Below, piece after piece: positions 43,917 through 52,979 of a stretch of DNA of 64,000 nt. Source of the DNA: Frederiksenia canicola (GTDB lineage Bacteria > Pseudomonadota > Gammaproteobacteria > Enterobacterales > Pasteurellaceae); contig NZ_CP015029.1 of assembly GCF_011455495.1 (NCBI RefSeq), forward strand, positions 744,740 to 808,739. The letters run 5' to 3'. How positions within the stretch are numbered: position 1 is the first letter of the stretch; each line of letters starts with the position of its first letter. The position numbers and the translations under genes are program-made. The notes beneath the pieces are model-generated. The model was given only the letters and a program-made list of their open reading frames with translations, did no database searches and was not told the origin of the DNA.

Positions 43917-45194
43917 ATGAACTTATACAACATCAAGCATCCTGAAGAACAGGTCAATTTTGCCCAAGCAGTGCGTCAAGGATTGGGGAAAGATCAAGGG
44001 CTGTTTTTCCCTGAAATTATCCCTACCTTAAACAACATTGATGAACTGCTTGAGCTGCCATTCGTCGAGCGTAGTCAGAAAATTTTAGCGGCATTGATTG
44101 GCGAAGAAATTCCAGCGGAAACCTTAAATCAAATGGTGAGGAATGCCTTTACTTTTCCTGCTTCCCTTGCCAACGTAAATGAAGATATTTATGCCTTAGA
44201 ACTTTTCCACGGTCCAACCCTTGCATTTAAAGATTTCGGTGGACGCTTTATGGCACAAGCCTTGAGTGCGGTGCGTGGCGATGGAAAAATTACTATTTTA
44301 ACCGCCACTTCTGGTGATACAGGTGCAGCGGTAGCTCACGCGTTCTACGGCTTAGAAAATATTAATGTGGTGATTTTGTATCCAAAAGGCAAAATTAGCC
44401 CGTTACAAGAAAAATTATTCTGCACTCTTGGCGGCAACATTCGCACGGTTGCGATTGAGTCTGACTTCGATGCCTGCCAAGCCCTTGTGAAACAGGCTTT
44501 TGATGATGTTGAGTTGCGTGAAGCAATCGGCTTGAACTCTGCCAACTCGATCAATATCAGTCGCTTGCTTGCTCAAGTTTGCTACTATTTTGAAGCCGTT
44601 GCTCAGTTACCAAAAGCGAAACGCAGTAATGTGGTGGTTTCCGTACCAAGTGGTAACTTCGGTAACTTAACCGCTGGTTTGATCGCCAAAACTCTTGGTT
44701 TGCCAATCAAACGTTTTATTGCTTCAACCAATGCCAATGACACGGTGCCTCGCTATTTGCATTCAGGAAAATGGGAACCGAAGGCGACTGTGGCGACATT
44801 ATCTAATGCAATGGATGTTAGCCGCCCGAATAACTGGCCACGAGTTGAAGAACTGTTCAAACGTAACGGATGGAAGTTAGCAGATTTAGGATCAGGTGCT
44901 TTGAATGATGCTGAAACAGAGCAAGCCCTCAAGGCTCAATATGCCGAAGGTTATTTATGTGAGCCACATGGGGCGATTGCTTACCAAGTGTTGAAAGATC
45001 AGCTCCAAGAGGGCGAAACAGGCATTTTCCTATGCACGGCTCACCCAGCGAAATTTAAAGAGAGCGTTGAGCGAATTTTAGATCTCGAATTACCATTGCC
45101 AGAAGCTTTAGACAAACACAACAAATTGCCATTGCTTTCTGATGTGATGGAAAATGATTTTGCTCAGTTAAGAGCTTATTTGCTTGCGAAGTAA
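43917..45194 (+). CDS. thrC: Threonine synthase
   Basis: PLP enzyme turning O-phosphohomoserine into threonine. 425 residues. MNLYNIKHPEEQVNFAQAV start, PLP-lysine motif GPTLAFKDFGGRFM (Lys near 107), TATSGDTGAAVAHAF and VVVSVPSGNFGNLTAG phosphate loop. Unlike E. coli it does not follow thrA-thrB but stands alone with its own promoter and a downstream terminator. Confidence 0.96.
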   Translation: MNLYNIKHPEEQVNFAQAVRQGLGKDQGLFFPEIIPTLNNIDELLELPFVERSQKILAALIGEEIPAETLNQMVRNAFTFPASLANVNEDIYALELFHGPTLAFKDFGGRFMAQALSAVRGDGKITILTATSGDTGAAVAHAFYGLENINVVILYPKGKISPLQEKLFCTLGGNIRTVAIESDFDACQALVKQAFDDVELREAIGLNSANSINISRLLAQVCYYFEAVAQLPKAKRSNVVVSVPSGNFGNLTAGLIAKTLGLPIKRFIASTNANDTVPRYLHSGKWEPKATVATLSNAMDVSRPNNWPRVEELFKRNGWKLADLGSGALNDAETEQALKAQYAEGYLCEPHGAIAYQVLKDQLQEGETGIFLCTAHPAKFKESVERILDLELPLPEALDKHNKLPLLSDVMENDFAQLRAYLLAK

Positions 45195-45238
45195 GATTGC
45201 AAGGCAGCTAGAAATTGACTATACTTGAGTCATATAAA

Positions 45239-45270
45239 AGAGTAGTAATTTTACTGCTCTTTTTCTTTTT
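45239..45270 (+). terminator. Terminator after thrC
   Basis: AGAGTAGTAA, TT, TTACTGCTCT (one G-U pair) followed by TTTTTCTTTTT, 15 bases before the trmB start. Confidence 0.7.
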
Positions 45271-45283
45271 ATTGAGAAAATAG

Positions 45284-46030
45284 ATGTTAGAAAAAGTCAC
45301 TTTTGCCGACAAAAAACGTAAAACGGTCGAGCAAGCAGAATTTACTGAAGATGGTCGCTATTTACGTAAAGTTCGCAGCTTTGTATTGCGAACAGGGCGG
45401 TTGAGCGATTATCAACGGGATATGATGAATAGTAACTGGGCAAATTTAGGCTTGGATTATCAAAATACGCCATTTGATTTTGCTGCAATTTTTGGCAACC
45501 ACAATCCCGTGGTGTTGGAAATTGGTTTCGGGATGGGCAAATCGCTGGTTGAAATGGCAGAGGCAAATCCTGACCGAAACTATATCGGTATTGAAGTGCA
45601 TACCCCTGGTGTTGGGGCGTGTATTGCTTATGCGGTAGAGAAAGGTGTGAAAAATTTACGGGTAATCTGTCACGACGCTACCGAAATTTTGCGAGATGCA
45701 ATCGCTGATGAAAGCCTTGGCGGTTTACAGCTCTATTTCCCGGATCCGTGGCAAAAAGCAAAACACCACAAACGCCGCATTGTGCAGCCAGCCTTTGTGG
45801 AACGCGTGTTGAGTAAATTGCAAGTAGGTGGTTTTATCCATATGGCAACAGACTGGGAAAATTATTCAGAACATATGCTCGACGTGTTGCGTCAATTCCC
45901 GCAACTTCACAACCAATCGTCAACCAACGATTTTATCCCTCGTCCTGCGTTTCGTCCTTTGACGAAATTTGAAGAGCGTGGGCATAAACTCGGGCATGGC
46001 GTTTGGGATCTTTATTTCATCAAAAACTAA
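45284..46030 (+). CDS. trmB: tRNA (guanine-N7)-methyltransferase
   Basis: Methylates G46 of tRNA variable loops with SAM. 248 residues. SAM motif [26 protein letters not shown], and the hallmark [18 protein letters not shown]-terminal [20 protein letters not shown]. Followed by a periplasmic DUF302-like gene and yggL; trmB-yggL linkage is common in gammaproteobacteria. Confidence 0.96.
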   Translation: MLEKVTFADKKRKTVEQAEFTEDGRYLRKVRSFVLRTGRLSDYQRDMMNSNWANLGLDYQNTPFDFAAIFGNHNPVVLEIGFGMGKSLVEMAEANPDRNYIGIEVHTPGVGACIAYAVEKGVKNLRVICHDATEILRDAIADESLGGLQLYFPDPWQKAKHHKRRIVQPAFVERVLSKLQVGGFIHMATDWENYSEHMLDVLRQFPQLHNQSSTNDFIPRPAFRPLTKFEERGHKLGHGVWDLYFIKN

Positions 46031-46045
46031 CTTTCGAGGTGAACT

Positions 46046-46498
46046 ATGAAAACGAAAATGTTACTTTCTACACTTCTATTTACCAGCAGCATTGCATTAG
46101 CAAATAGCGACAACGCTCAACCGCAACTATTTGAAAGCAAATATGATTTTCAAAAAACGGTATCGGTTCTCACCGAAACGTTTAAAGAGAAAGGGATGAC
46201 CGTTTTCGCACACATCGATCACCAAAAAGCGGCTAAAGAAGCTGGATTGGAGATGCAACCTGCAACCGTGATTGTTTACGGAACCCCTAAAGCAGGAACC
46301 CCATTAATGGTAAAAGATCCTTCGTTAGCATTACAATTACCACTTAAAGTATTAGTGACACAAACAGAAGCAAATCGAGTTGATGTCATGTTAAATACAG
46401 CAGAACAAGTGGTTAGCCGTTCAAAAACGGAGTATTCTGCAGTCGAAAACAGTTTAGCGAAAGCAGAAAAATTGATTAAAGCAACGATTTCTAAATAA
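46046..46498 (+). CDS. Periplasmic DUF302-family protein
   Basis: Function unknown. 150 residues. Signal peptide MKTKMLLSTLLFTSSIALA. The mature part matches the DUF302 pattern: FQKTVSVLTETFKEKGMTVF helix, HIDHQKAAKEAGLEMQPATV, IVYGTPKAGTPLM and the DPSLALQLPLKVLV strand. A Shine-Dalgarno GAGGTGA precedes the ATG, 15 bp after trmB. DUF302 domains often accompany redox or heme genes, but nothing here gives a role. Confidence 0.82.
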   Translation: MKTKMLLSTLLFTSSIALANSDNAQPQLFESKYDFQKTVSVLTETFKEKGMTVFAHIDHQKAAKEAGLEMQPATVIVYGTPKAGTPLMVKDPSLALQLPLKVLVTQTEANRVDVMLNTAEQVVSRSKTEYSAVENSLAKAEKLIKATISK

Positions 46499-46525
46499 CG
46501 ACTATTGACACAAGAGGAAGACAAA

Positions 46526-46873
46526 ATGTCACAACCAAATCGTAATCGCAGACAGCGTAAAAAAATGCACTTAGCTGAGTTCCAAGAGCTTGGTTTCTTA
46601 GTGAAATTCCAATTTGCAGAAGGTACAGGGATCGACCAAATTGATAACGTCGTTGATCGTTTTATTGATGAAGTGATCCGCCCGAACGGCTTAGCCTACG
46701 AAGGCAGCGGCTATTTACACTGGGAAGGTTTAGTTTGCTTAGAAAAATTAGGCAAATGTGATGAATCCCACCGCCAATTAGTACAAAAATGGTTGGCGGA
46801 TAATGGCTTAATTGAAATTGAAGTGAGCGAGTTATTCGACATTTGGTGGGATTTACCCATTCACCAAGCGTAA
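46526..46873 (+). CDS. yggL: YggL family ribosome-associated protein (DUF469)
   Basis: Small conserved protein reported to bind the 50S subunit in E. coli. 115 residues from ATG 46526 (MSQPNRNRRQRKKMHLAEFQ), with GAGGAAG seven bases upstream; the TTG at 46505 gives an unneeded extension. Basic N-terminus, then GFLVKFQF, DRFIDEVIRPNGLAYEGSG and LCLEKLGKCDE-like segments, ending FDIWWDLPIHQA. Third gene after trmB. Confidence 0.9.
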   Translation: MSQPNRNRRQRKKMHLAEFQELGFLVKFQFAEGTGIDQIDNVVDRFIDEVIRPNGLAYEGSGYLHWEGLVCLEKLGKCDESHRQLVQKWLADNGLIEIEVSELFDIWWDLPIHQA

Positions 46874-46877
46874 GCTT

Positions 46878-46923
46878 ACAAGCGGTTGGATTTGCAAAAA
46901 ATGTTGCAGATCTGACCGCTTGT
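46878..46923. other. Inverted USS pair yggL-yggT
   Basis: ACAAGCGGTT and GACCGCTTGT with GGATTTGC/GCAGATC-like inner pairing and AAAAAA loop. Probably a terminator or attenuator for the trmB-yggL unit. Confidence 0.5.
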
Positions 46924-46956
46924 TGCTTATTGCGAAAACCAGAGAGAGAGAAAAGA

Positions 46957-47490
46957 ATGGAAGTGTTAGCCCCGATTATTTCGATTGTTGTCGGTTTCTT
47001 TAATTTTATGTTGGTACTGCGTGCGTGGTTCCAGTTCTGCCGTGTTGATCCCTATTTGCCAATTTCTCAAACGTTAATGCGATTGACTAACCCGATGGTA
47101 AATCCTGTCAGCCGTGTGTTGCCAACCGTGAAAGGCATTAATTTTGCGGCATTATTATTAGCTGCTGCAATCGTCGCTTTGCAATTTATTTTATTTGGGT
47201 TGAGTACTCCTACAGCAGTATTGATCGGCTTGTTGAGCGTAGTAAAAACCTTCGGGCAAGTGCTATTTTTCACCACTCTGATCCGGGCGTTAATGAGCTG
47301 GGTTACGCAAGGCAATCACCCGTTGGATTACACCGTGGCACAAATCACCGAGCCAGTATTGGGTTTAATCCGTAAAATTCTACCGAAAACAGGGATGCTT
47401 GATTTCTCTGTAATGGTGTTGGGCTTCGGCTTGATCTTATTGAATAGCTTCTTACTCAGCGTATTCGGACAACTTTGGGCGTTGGCGTAA
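46957..47490 (+). CDS. yggT: YggT family membrane protein
   Basis: Inner-membrane protein of unknown exact role. 177 residues from ATG 46957, after AGAGAGAGA; the longer open frame to 46843 runs back through a USS pair and yggL and is not coding. Two YGGT repeats, each with two membrane helices and a central [27 protein letters not shown] loop (conserved Arg-x-Trp and NP), the second as [20 protein letters not shown]. Its stop overlaps yggU (TAATG). Confidence 0.9.
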   Translation: MEVLAPIISIVVGFFNFMLVLRAWFQFCRVDPYLPISQTLMRLTNPMVNPVSRVLPTVKGINFAALLLAAAIVALQFILFGLSTPTAVLIGLLSVVKTFGQVLFFTTLIRALMSWVTQGNHPLDYTVAQITEPVLGLIRKILPKTGMLDFSVMVLGFGLILLNSFLLSVFGQLWALA

Positions 47491-47792
47491 TGCAAGCGGT
47501 CGAATTTTGTGAAAATCCGCAAGGCATTCGCTTGCGGATTTTTTTACAGCCCAAAGCCAGCCGAGATCAAGTTGTCGGCTTGCACGATAATGAACTCAAA
47601 ATCGCTATCACCGCCCCGCCAGTCGATGGGCAAGCTAATGCTCACTTGCTGAAATTTTTGAGTAAACTGTTCAAAGTCCCCAAAAGCAGCATTCAGCTTG
47701 AAAAAGGTGAACTGCAACGACATAAACAGGTTTTTGTGCCAGAACCGAAGCAGGTGCCGAGAGAGATTGAAGTGTTATTAAAGATGTTCTAA
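47490..47792 (+). CDS. yggU: YggU/DUF167 family protein
   Basis: Small conserved alpha/beta protein. 100 residues from ATG 47490, overlapping the yggT stop by one base. [39 protein letters not shown] and [11 protein letters not shown] are DUF167 motifs. The initiator region ATGCAAGCGGTC is a USS core, so codons 2-4 (Gln-Ala-Val) are part of the uptake signal. yggT-yggU pairing is standard. Confidence 0.9.
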   Translation: MQAVEFCENPQGIRLRIFLQPKASRDQVVGLHDNELKIAITAPPVDGQANAHLLKFLSKLFKVPKSSIQLEKGELQRHKQVFVPEPKQVPREIEVLLKMF

Positions 47793-47793
47793 A

Positions 47794-47825
47794 GCCGTGT
47801 TCGTTTATCGATAGCCTACGGCACG
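47794..47825. other. Hairpin after yggU
   Basis: CCGTG...CACGG brackets GTTTATCGATAGCCTACGG within the 160-bp yggU-ypjD gap. Weak, no U-tract; the rest of the gap shows nothing I recognise. Confidence 0.3.
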
Positions 47826-47952
47826 GAGATCGCCCTATCTTTTTTGTTTAGGGAAAGACTAAATCACAAAATTTTGATGTAGAGCGTAGCCAATCTTTCC
47901 GAAAACTGCTAATTTAATATCTATTGAAAACCATTCTTATTGAGCGATAAAA

Positions 47953-48729
47953 ATGTTATTTGCCATTCTTGCAATTTGCACTTATCTCGGGGCATTGTTG
48001 TGGATCACCCCAACTCTTGCTCGCCTCGAAGTCAATAAAAAACCGAATATCAAAGCGGTGCTGGCGTTGGGCGGTTTTGCAGTGTTATTTCATTTGGTTG
48101 ATATCTCTCAACACCTTTTCGTTGGAAATGGACAGAATTTCACCATTGTGAACGTTGGCTCACTCATCAGTGTAGCAATTAGTGCTTTCGCGACAATCGC
48201 ATTGACCCGCTGGAAAACAATTTGGCTGCCGTTGTCGGTGATTTATGTGCTCGGCATTGTGAGCGTGGCATTATCGAATTTCGTTGAGGGTAATTTCGTC
48301 AAGCAGTTGGCGGAAAATACGGGGCTGATGTTCCATTTAGCGATGGCAATTTTTTCTTATGCACTCTTTTTTATTGCCTTGCTGTATGCGGTTCAACTGA
48401 AATGGCTCGACAGCCGTTTGAAAGCGAAAAAAATTCCGTTTTCGCCTGTCTTACCGCCGTTGATGACTGTTGAACGTCATTTCTTTACGCTCACTCTTGC
48501 GGCACAAGGCTTACTGACGATTACTTTGGTGACAGGAATGATTTACCTGCACAATTTTTTCGCCCCAGAACAAGTTCATAAAGCGGCTTATTCATTTATG
48601 GCATGGATTGTGTACAGCCTGTTGTTGCTCGGGCAATGGAAACTGCACTGGCGTGGAAATCGGGTGCTAATTTACTCAATTTCAGGTATGATGTTGCTCA
48701 CTATTGCCTATTTCGGCAGCAGGATCTAA
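47953..48729 (+). CDS. YpjD-like cytochrome c assembly family membrane protein
   Basis: Inner-membrane protein of the CcsA/CcmC/HemX-like family. 258 residues, about eight membrane segments. The second half has conserved His residues on membrane helices (GLMFHLAMAIFSYALFFIALL, and His in the LHW region) and the VERHFFTLTLAAQGLLTITLVTG segment typical of YpjD. In E. coli ypjD neighbours a CNNM/CBS gene and ffh; the same CNNM neighbour follows here. No heme-handling role is demonstrated. Confidence 0.85.
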   Translation: MLFAILAICTYLGALLWITPTLARLEVNKKPNIKAVLALGGFAVLFHLVDISQHLFVGNGQNFTIVNVGSLISVAISAFATIALTRWKTIWLPLSVIYVLGIVSVALSNFVEGNFVKQLAENTGLMFHLAMAIFSYALFFIALLYAVQLKWLDSRLKAKKIPFSPVLPPLMTVERHFFTLTLAAQGLLTITLVTGMIYLHNFFAPEQVHKAAYSFMAWIVYSLLLLGQWKLHWRGNRVLIYSISGMMLLTIAYFGSRI

Positions 48730-48732
48730 GGT

Positions 48733-48774
48733 AAGCGGTAAGAATTGCAAAAAATTGCTGAAATCTTACCGCTT
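48733..48774. terminator. USS-derived hairpin ypjD / CNNM gene
   Basis: TAAGCGGTAAGA (48733-48744) and TCTTACCGCTT (48764-48774) give an 11-bp stem just after the ypjD stop; a variant USS pair with TAAG in place of GTC. Confidence 0.55.
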
Positions 48775-48803
48775 GTTTATTTAATTTATATAGGAATCAC
48801 ACT

Positions 48804-50066
48804 TTGGAAAGTATCCCCCTGAGTAGCTTATTTATTGCTCTTGCTATTCTTCTCGTGCTATCCGCATTCTTCTCTAGCTCTGAAACGGGGCTGATGTCTT
48901 TAAACCGCTATCGTATGCGACACCTTGCTGAAAAAGGGCATCGTGGGGCAAAACAAGCCGAAAAACTGCTCGCCAAAACCGACGTGCTACTCAGCCTGAT
49001 TTTAATCTGTAATAACTTAGTCAATATTGCCGCCTCGGCGATTGCGACAATGATCGGGATGCAACTTTCGGGTGAAGCAGGGGTGGCGATTGCCACGGGT
49101 TTACTCACCTTTGTGATGTTAGTTTTTGCTGAAATTTTACCGAAAACCATTGCAGCGATTTACCCTGAAAAAGTCGGTTTTTTCGCTAGTTACATTCTTA
49201 CTCCGCTGAAAAAAATCTTAATGCCATTGGTATTTTTGATGAACATCATCATCAAATCGCTGATGAAATTATTACGGATCCGCAAATCTGAAAAATCGGG
49301 GCTGAGTGCCGAAGAACTACGTGGCGTGGTATTAGAGGCGGGGCGTTACATTCCAAGTTCACACCAAGAGATGCTGATTTCGATTTTGGATATGGAAAAA
49401 GTGACTGTGGACGATATTATGGTCCCACGCAACGACATCGGCGGCATTGATATTGATGATGACTGGAAAGCGATTATGCGGCAGCTCACTGGGGCGGCAC
49501 ACGCACGGGTGGTGATCTACAAAGGCAATATGGACAAAAGCATTCTCGGGATGCTGCGGGTGCGTGAAGCTTTTCGCTTGATGCTCGAACGCAACGAATT
49601 TACCAAAGAAATGCTGGTGCGAGCGGTTGATGAAGCCTATTTCATTCCAGAAGGCACACCGCTCACTACCCAGTTGATGAACTTCAAAAATAACAAAGAG
49701 CGGATTGGCTTGGTGGTAGACGAATATGGCGACATCAAAGGGTTGATTACCTTAGAAGATATTTTGGAAGAAATTGTCGGTGAATTCACTACCTCTGCCG
49801 CCCCGACTTTAGACGAAGAAGTCAAACCGCAATCAGATGGTTCGGTGTTGATCGAGGGATCTGCGAATTTGCGGGATTTGAACAAGCTATTTAACTGGAA
49901 TTTGCCGTCCGATGAAGTGCGAACTTTCAATGGTTTAATTGTAGAACACTTGGAAAAAATCCCCGATGAAGATATGCAGTTCACTTTGTTTAATCTCAAC
50001 GTTACTGTGCTAGAAGTGGGGGAGAATATGGTGAAATTGGCACGGGTAGAACCAGTGAGAGAGTAG
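48804..50066 (+). CDS. CNNM/CBS-domain transporter-like protein (CorB/YfjD type)
   Basis: Putative Mg2+/Co2+ efflux-type membrane protein. 420 residues. N-terminal CNNM domain with FFSSSETGLMSLNRYRMRHLAE and three to four membrane segments to about 150; CBS pair (about 195-320) with IMVPRNDIGGID and VVDEYGDIKGLITLEDILEEIVGEF; C-terminal CorC_HlyC domain. The start is a TTG (48804) with TAGGA eight bases upstream; no nearby ATG. Second CNNM protein in the window. Confidence 0.88.
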   Translation: MESIPLSSLFIALAILLVLSAFFSSSETGLMSLNRYRMRHLAEKGHRGAKQAEKLLAKTDVLLSLILICNNLVNIAASAIATMIGMQLSGEAGVAIATGLLTFVMLVFAEILPKTIAAIYPEKVGFFASYILTPLKKILMPLVFLMNIIIKSLMKLLRIRKSEKSGLSAEELRGVVLEAGRYIPSSHQEMLISILDMEKVTVDDIMVPRNDIGGIDIDDDWKAIMRQLTGAAHARVVIYKGNMDKSILGMLRVREAFRLMLERNEFTKEMLVRAVDEAYFIPEGTPLTTQLMNFKNNKERIGLVVDEYGDIKGLITLEDILEEIVGEFTTSAAPTLDEEVKPQSDGSVLIEGSANLRDLNKLFNWNLPSDEVRTFNGLIVEHLEKIPDEDMQFTLFNLNVTVLEVGENMVKLARVEPVRE

Positions 50067-50094
50067 CAATTCCTCTGATGCCTAAGGAGTTACG

Positions 50095-50910
50095 ATGAAA
50101 CACTATCGCCCTCTATTTTTCTTTAGTTTTTCACTGTTAATTCCTTGGGCATTATGGTTTGTTGCTGCGTATTTAAGTCATCATTCTGATGCCGAACATT
50201 ATCAGCCGCTTCAATTAGGATTAAGTTTGCTTGGTTTAATTTCCCCCGCTTTGTTGGCAGGTTATTTACTTTTGCAAAATCCATCATTAAACCAACATCT
50301 TGTTTCTCGTCTTTTTTCTTTTCGTACAATTCCAACACGATATTTACTTATTGCGATATTTCTTTTGCCGGCGTCATTAATTGTCGCTCAACTGTTATCG
50401 CTTTTATTAGGCTATCGAGTTGAGCAATTTGTTATTTCAGGCTCACCTTCTTTTACATCGGTACTGTTATCACCTTGGATGATGTTAATTTTAGCTGCTG
50501 TAGTTGAAGAATTGGCTTGGCACTCTTATGGCACAGATGCACTATTGTCTCGCTTTAGTGTATTTACGACTTCAATCATTTTTACCCTATATTGGGCGAT
50601 TTGGCATTTACCTTTAGCTTTTGTCAAAGGCTACTATCACAGCGAGTTAGTGCAACAAGGTGCCGTTTATACCATCAATTTTGTGTTGAGTATGATCGTG
50701 TTTATGCTATTAATGAATTGGTTATATATGACATGTGGACGAAGTATTTTGATTGCGATCCTATTTCATTTAAGTGCCAATTTAGGCAATGAAATTTTTG
50801 CCACTCACCCAGACAGCAAAATCATTCAAACACTGTTATTAGTGATCTTAACGATGTGGATTGTGTATAAACAAAAAGTCCTGTTTTTCCAGACGAATCC
50901 ATCTAGTTGA
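50095..50910 (+). CDS. CPBP/Abi-family intramembrane protease-like protein
   Basis: Polytopic membrane protein of the CPBP (CAAX protease and bacteriocin-processing) family. 271 residues, about eight membrane segments. The glutamate pair is at 138-139 (EELAWH), His171 is in WAIWHLP and His225/Asn229 in FHLSANLGNE. The usual first motif is EExxxR; here the Arg position is His143, so activity is uncertain. AAGGAG precedes the ATG. A/T-rich compared with neighbours. Substrate unknown. Confidence 0.8.
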   Translation: MKHYRPLFFFSFSLLIPWALWFVAAYLSHHSDAEHYQPLQLGLSLLGLISPALLAGYLLLQNPSLNQHLVSRLFSFRTIPTRYLLIAIFLLPASLIVAQLLSLLLGYRVEQFVISGSPSFTSVLLSPWMMLILAAVVEELAWHSYGTDALLSRFSVFTTSIIFTLYWAIWHLPLAFVKGYYHSELVQQGAVYTINFVLSMIVFMLLMNWLYMTCGRSILIAILFHLSANLGNEIFATHPDSKIIQTLLLVILTMWIVYKQKVLFFQTNPSS

Positions 50911-50971
50911 TAGGAATTACCTCTTTTTGCAAATTTCAGCTCGGATCTGACCGCTTGTAGACATTCTTACT

Positions 50972-51000
50972 TTGAACCAACTCGCACATTCAGGTAAAAT
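50972..51000 (+). promoter_or_regulatory. Promoter of ispB
   Basis: TTGAAC (50972-50977), 17-bp spacer, TAAAAT (50995-51000), ending 33 bp before the ATG. Confidence 0.6.
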
Positions 51001-51033
51001 CTCGCCTTATTTTGTATTGAAAACGATAATCTA

Positions 51034-52014
51034 ATGACACAATTTACCCTTGACCAAATTTCAGCCCTGGCTAAACACGACATGCAAGCGGTTGATCACG
51101 CCATTCTTGCCCAACTGAATTCTGATGTGGTGCTGATCAATCAACTTGGGCATTACATTATCAGCGGTGGCGGCAAGCGGATCCGCCCGTTGATTGCAGT
51201 GCTGGCGGCGAGAGCTTTGGGCTATCAAGGGCACGATCACATTACCTGTGCGGCGTTTGTTGAGTTTATTCATACGGCAACTCTGCTGCACGATGATGTG
51301 GTGGACGAGTCCGATATGCGTCGTGGTAAGGAAACCGCAAATGCCCGTTTTGGCAATGCCGCAAGCGTACTGGTTGGTGATTTTATCTACACCCGTGCTT
51401 TTCAAATGATGACCAGCCTTAACTCCTTGCCTGTGCTGAAAGTGATGTCGGATGCGACTAATGTGATTGCCGAAGGCGAAGTTCAGCAATTAATGAATGT
51501 GAATGATCCTGAAACTACCGAAGAAAATTATATGCAGGTGATTTACAGCAAAACCGCCCGTTTGTTTGAGGCGGCGACTCAATGTGCGGCGTTGGTTGCG
51601 AATGCAAACGAAGCGGAAGTGACGGCATTGCAGAATTATGGTCGCTATCTCGGCACCGCGTTTCAGTTAGTCGATGATATTTTGGATTACAGTGCCAACG
51701 CTGAAAAGCTCGGCAAAAACATCGGCGATGATTTAGCTGAAGGCAAACCAACTCTGCCATTGCTACATGCAATGCGAAACGGTAATCCGCAACAAGCCGA
51801 TCTGATTCGTGAAGCGATTGAACAGGGCGGAAAACGCGATGCTCTTGATGAAATTTTAGCGATTATGGCGGAGCAGAAATCGCTTGATTACACGATGCAA
51901 CGTGCTAAACAAGAAGCCCAAAAAGCTGTGGATGCGATTGCAATGTTGCCAGAAAGCGAGTTTAAACAAGCATTGAGTTCATTGGCGTATTTGTCGGTGG
52001 ATCGTTCGTATTAA
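51034..52014 (+). CDS. ispB: All-trans polyprenyl diphosphate synthase (octaprenyl type)
   Basis: Makes the long prenyl side chain of quinones. 326 residues. GGGKRIRP substrate loop, first Asp-rich motif LLHDDVVDESDMRRG (about 84-98) and second motif QLVDDILDYSANAEKLGKNIGDDLAEGK (about 211-238). Small residues before the first motif fit a long-chain synthase. The N-terminal codons include a USS core (ATGCAAGCGGTTGAT). In E. coli ispB is divergent from rplU-rpmA; here its neighbours differ. Confidence 0.94.
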   Translation: MTQFTLDQISALAKHDMQAVDHAILAQLNSDVVLINQLGHYIISGGGKRIRPLIAVLAARALGYQGHDHITCAAFVEFIHTATLLHDDVVDESDMRRGKETANARFGNAASVLVGDFIYTRAFQMMTSLNSLPVLKVMSDATNVIAEGEVQQLMNVNDPETTEENYMQVIYSKTARLFEAATQCAALVANANEAEVTALQNYGRYLGTAFQLVDDILDYSANAEKLGKNIGDDLAEGKPTLPLLHAMRNGNPQQADLIREAIEQGGKRDALDEILAIMAEQKSLDYTMQRAKQEAQKAVDAIAMLPESEFKQALSSLAYLSVDRSY

Positions 52015-52021
52015 ATGATTT

Positions 52022-52200
52022 GTTACTTTTCTTTGCATTGCCAAAGAAAAGTAACCAAAAGAAAGGCAGCCCTACTTCACCGCTTTCTTCGCTTTGTTTG
52101 AATTTGCTTAACGGAAAAATTTACAACTCGCTCGCTAGCTCGCTTAGACACTAAATTTTTCCTACAAATTCAAAGTCGCTCAGGCGGTTCAGAAGGGAAA
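52022..52200. repeat. Nested palindromic repeat element ispB-queH
   Basis: A hairpin GTTACTTTTCTTTG / CAAAGAAAAGTAAC (52022-52055) opens it and serves as ispB terminator. It is followed by an imperfect palindrome about 120 bp long: arms with TTTGAATTTG and GGAAAAATTT on the left pair with AATTTTTCC and CAAATTCAAA on the right, around a CGCTCGCTAGCTCGC centre. No open frame. Confidence 0.7.
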
Positions 52201-52224
52201 ACAGACAAATTTTAGAAAAATAAA

Positions 52225-52932
52225 ATGACAGAAAATATCAATCAAAAACCCATCAAGAAAACCCGTAAGGGCAAAGATCCAAACGCCCCTTTTGTGCGGG
52301 AAAAATTAGAGCTGCCCAACGGGCACAATAAATTGTTGCTCCATTCTTGCTGTGCTCCTTGTTCTGGCGAGGTGATGGAAGCGATTCACGCTTCGGGCAT
52401 TGAATTTACTATCTATTTCTACAACCCAAACATTCATCCGCTCAAAGAGTATTTGATCCGTAAAGAAGAGAACATTCGTTTTGCGGAAAAGTGGGGCATT
52501 CCGTTTATTGATGCCGATTACGACCGCCAAAACTGGTTTGATCGAGCAAAAGGAATGGAAAACGAGCCAGAGCGTGGCATTCGCTGCACCATGTGTTTCG
52601 ATATGCGGTTTGAGAAAGCGGCACAATATGCCCATGAAAATGGTTTTCCTGTGTTTACTAGCTGTTTGGGAATTTCCCGTTGGAAAGATATGAACCAAAT
52701 TAATGGCTGTGGACATCGTGCGGCGGAAAAATATGACGATGTGGTTTATTGGGATTACAACTGGCGAAAAGGCGGCGGTTCACAACGAATGATCGAAATC
52801 AGTAAACGTGAGCGTTTCTATCAGCAAGAGTATTGCGGCTGCGTTTATTCCCTGCGTGATACCAACAAATGGCGTGAGGCAAATGGTCGCCAGAAGATTG
52901 AGATTGGTAAGCTCTATTATTCGGCGGATTAA
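52225..52932 (+). CDS. queH: Epoxyqueuosine reductase QueH
   Basis: Reduces epoxyqueuosine to queuosine in tRNA, replacing the cobalamin enzyme QueG. 235 residues. QueH/DUF208 signature cysteines: [13 protein letters not shown] (about 41-45), [12 protein letters not shown] (about 112-118) and YCGCVYSL (about 195), with YFYNPNIHP and [12 protein letters not shown] between. The ATG has no strong Shine-Dalgarno; the N-terminal 25 residues are basic and variable. Confidence 0.92.
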   Translation: MTENINQKPIKKTRKGKDPNAPFVREKLELPNGHNKLLLHSCCAPCSGEVMEAIHASGIEFTIYFYNPNIHPLKEYLIRKEENIRFAEKWGIPFIDADYDRQNWFDRAKGMENEPERGIRCTMCFDMRFEKAAQYAHENGFPVFTSCLGISRWKDMNQINGCGHRAAEKYDDVVYWDYNWRKGGGSQRMIEISKRERFYQQEYCGCVYSLRDTNKWREANGRQKIEIGKLYYSAD

Positions 52933-52979
52933 AGCCGTAAATAATTATTCGATTTTCATCAACTAAAAGGGGAAAAATA

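Noticed and set aside
46843..46956. In-frame N-terminal extension of yggT
   Set aside because: It runs through the end of yggL and an inverted USS pair; ATG 46957 with a purine-rich upstream stretch is the family start.
51061..51489. 142-codon open frame antisense to ispB
   Set aside because: No family features, no ribosome-binding site; mirrors the conserved ispB frame.
52306..52716. 136-codon open frame antisense to queH
   Set aside because: Shadow of a clearly conserved gene.
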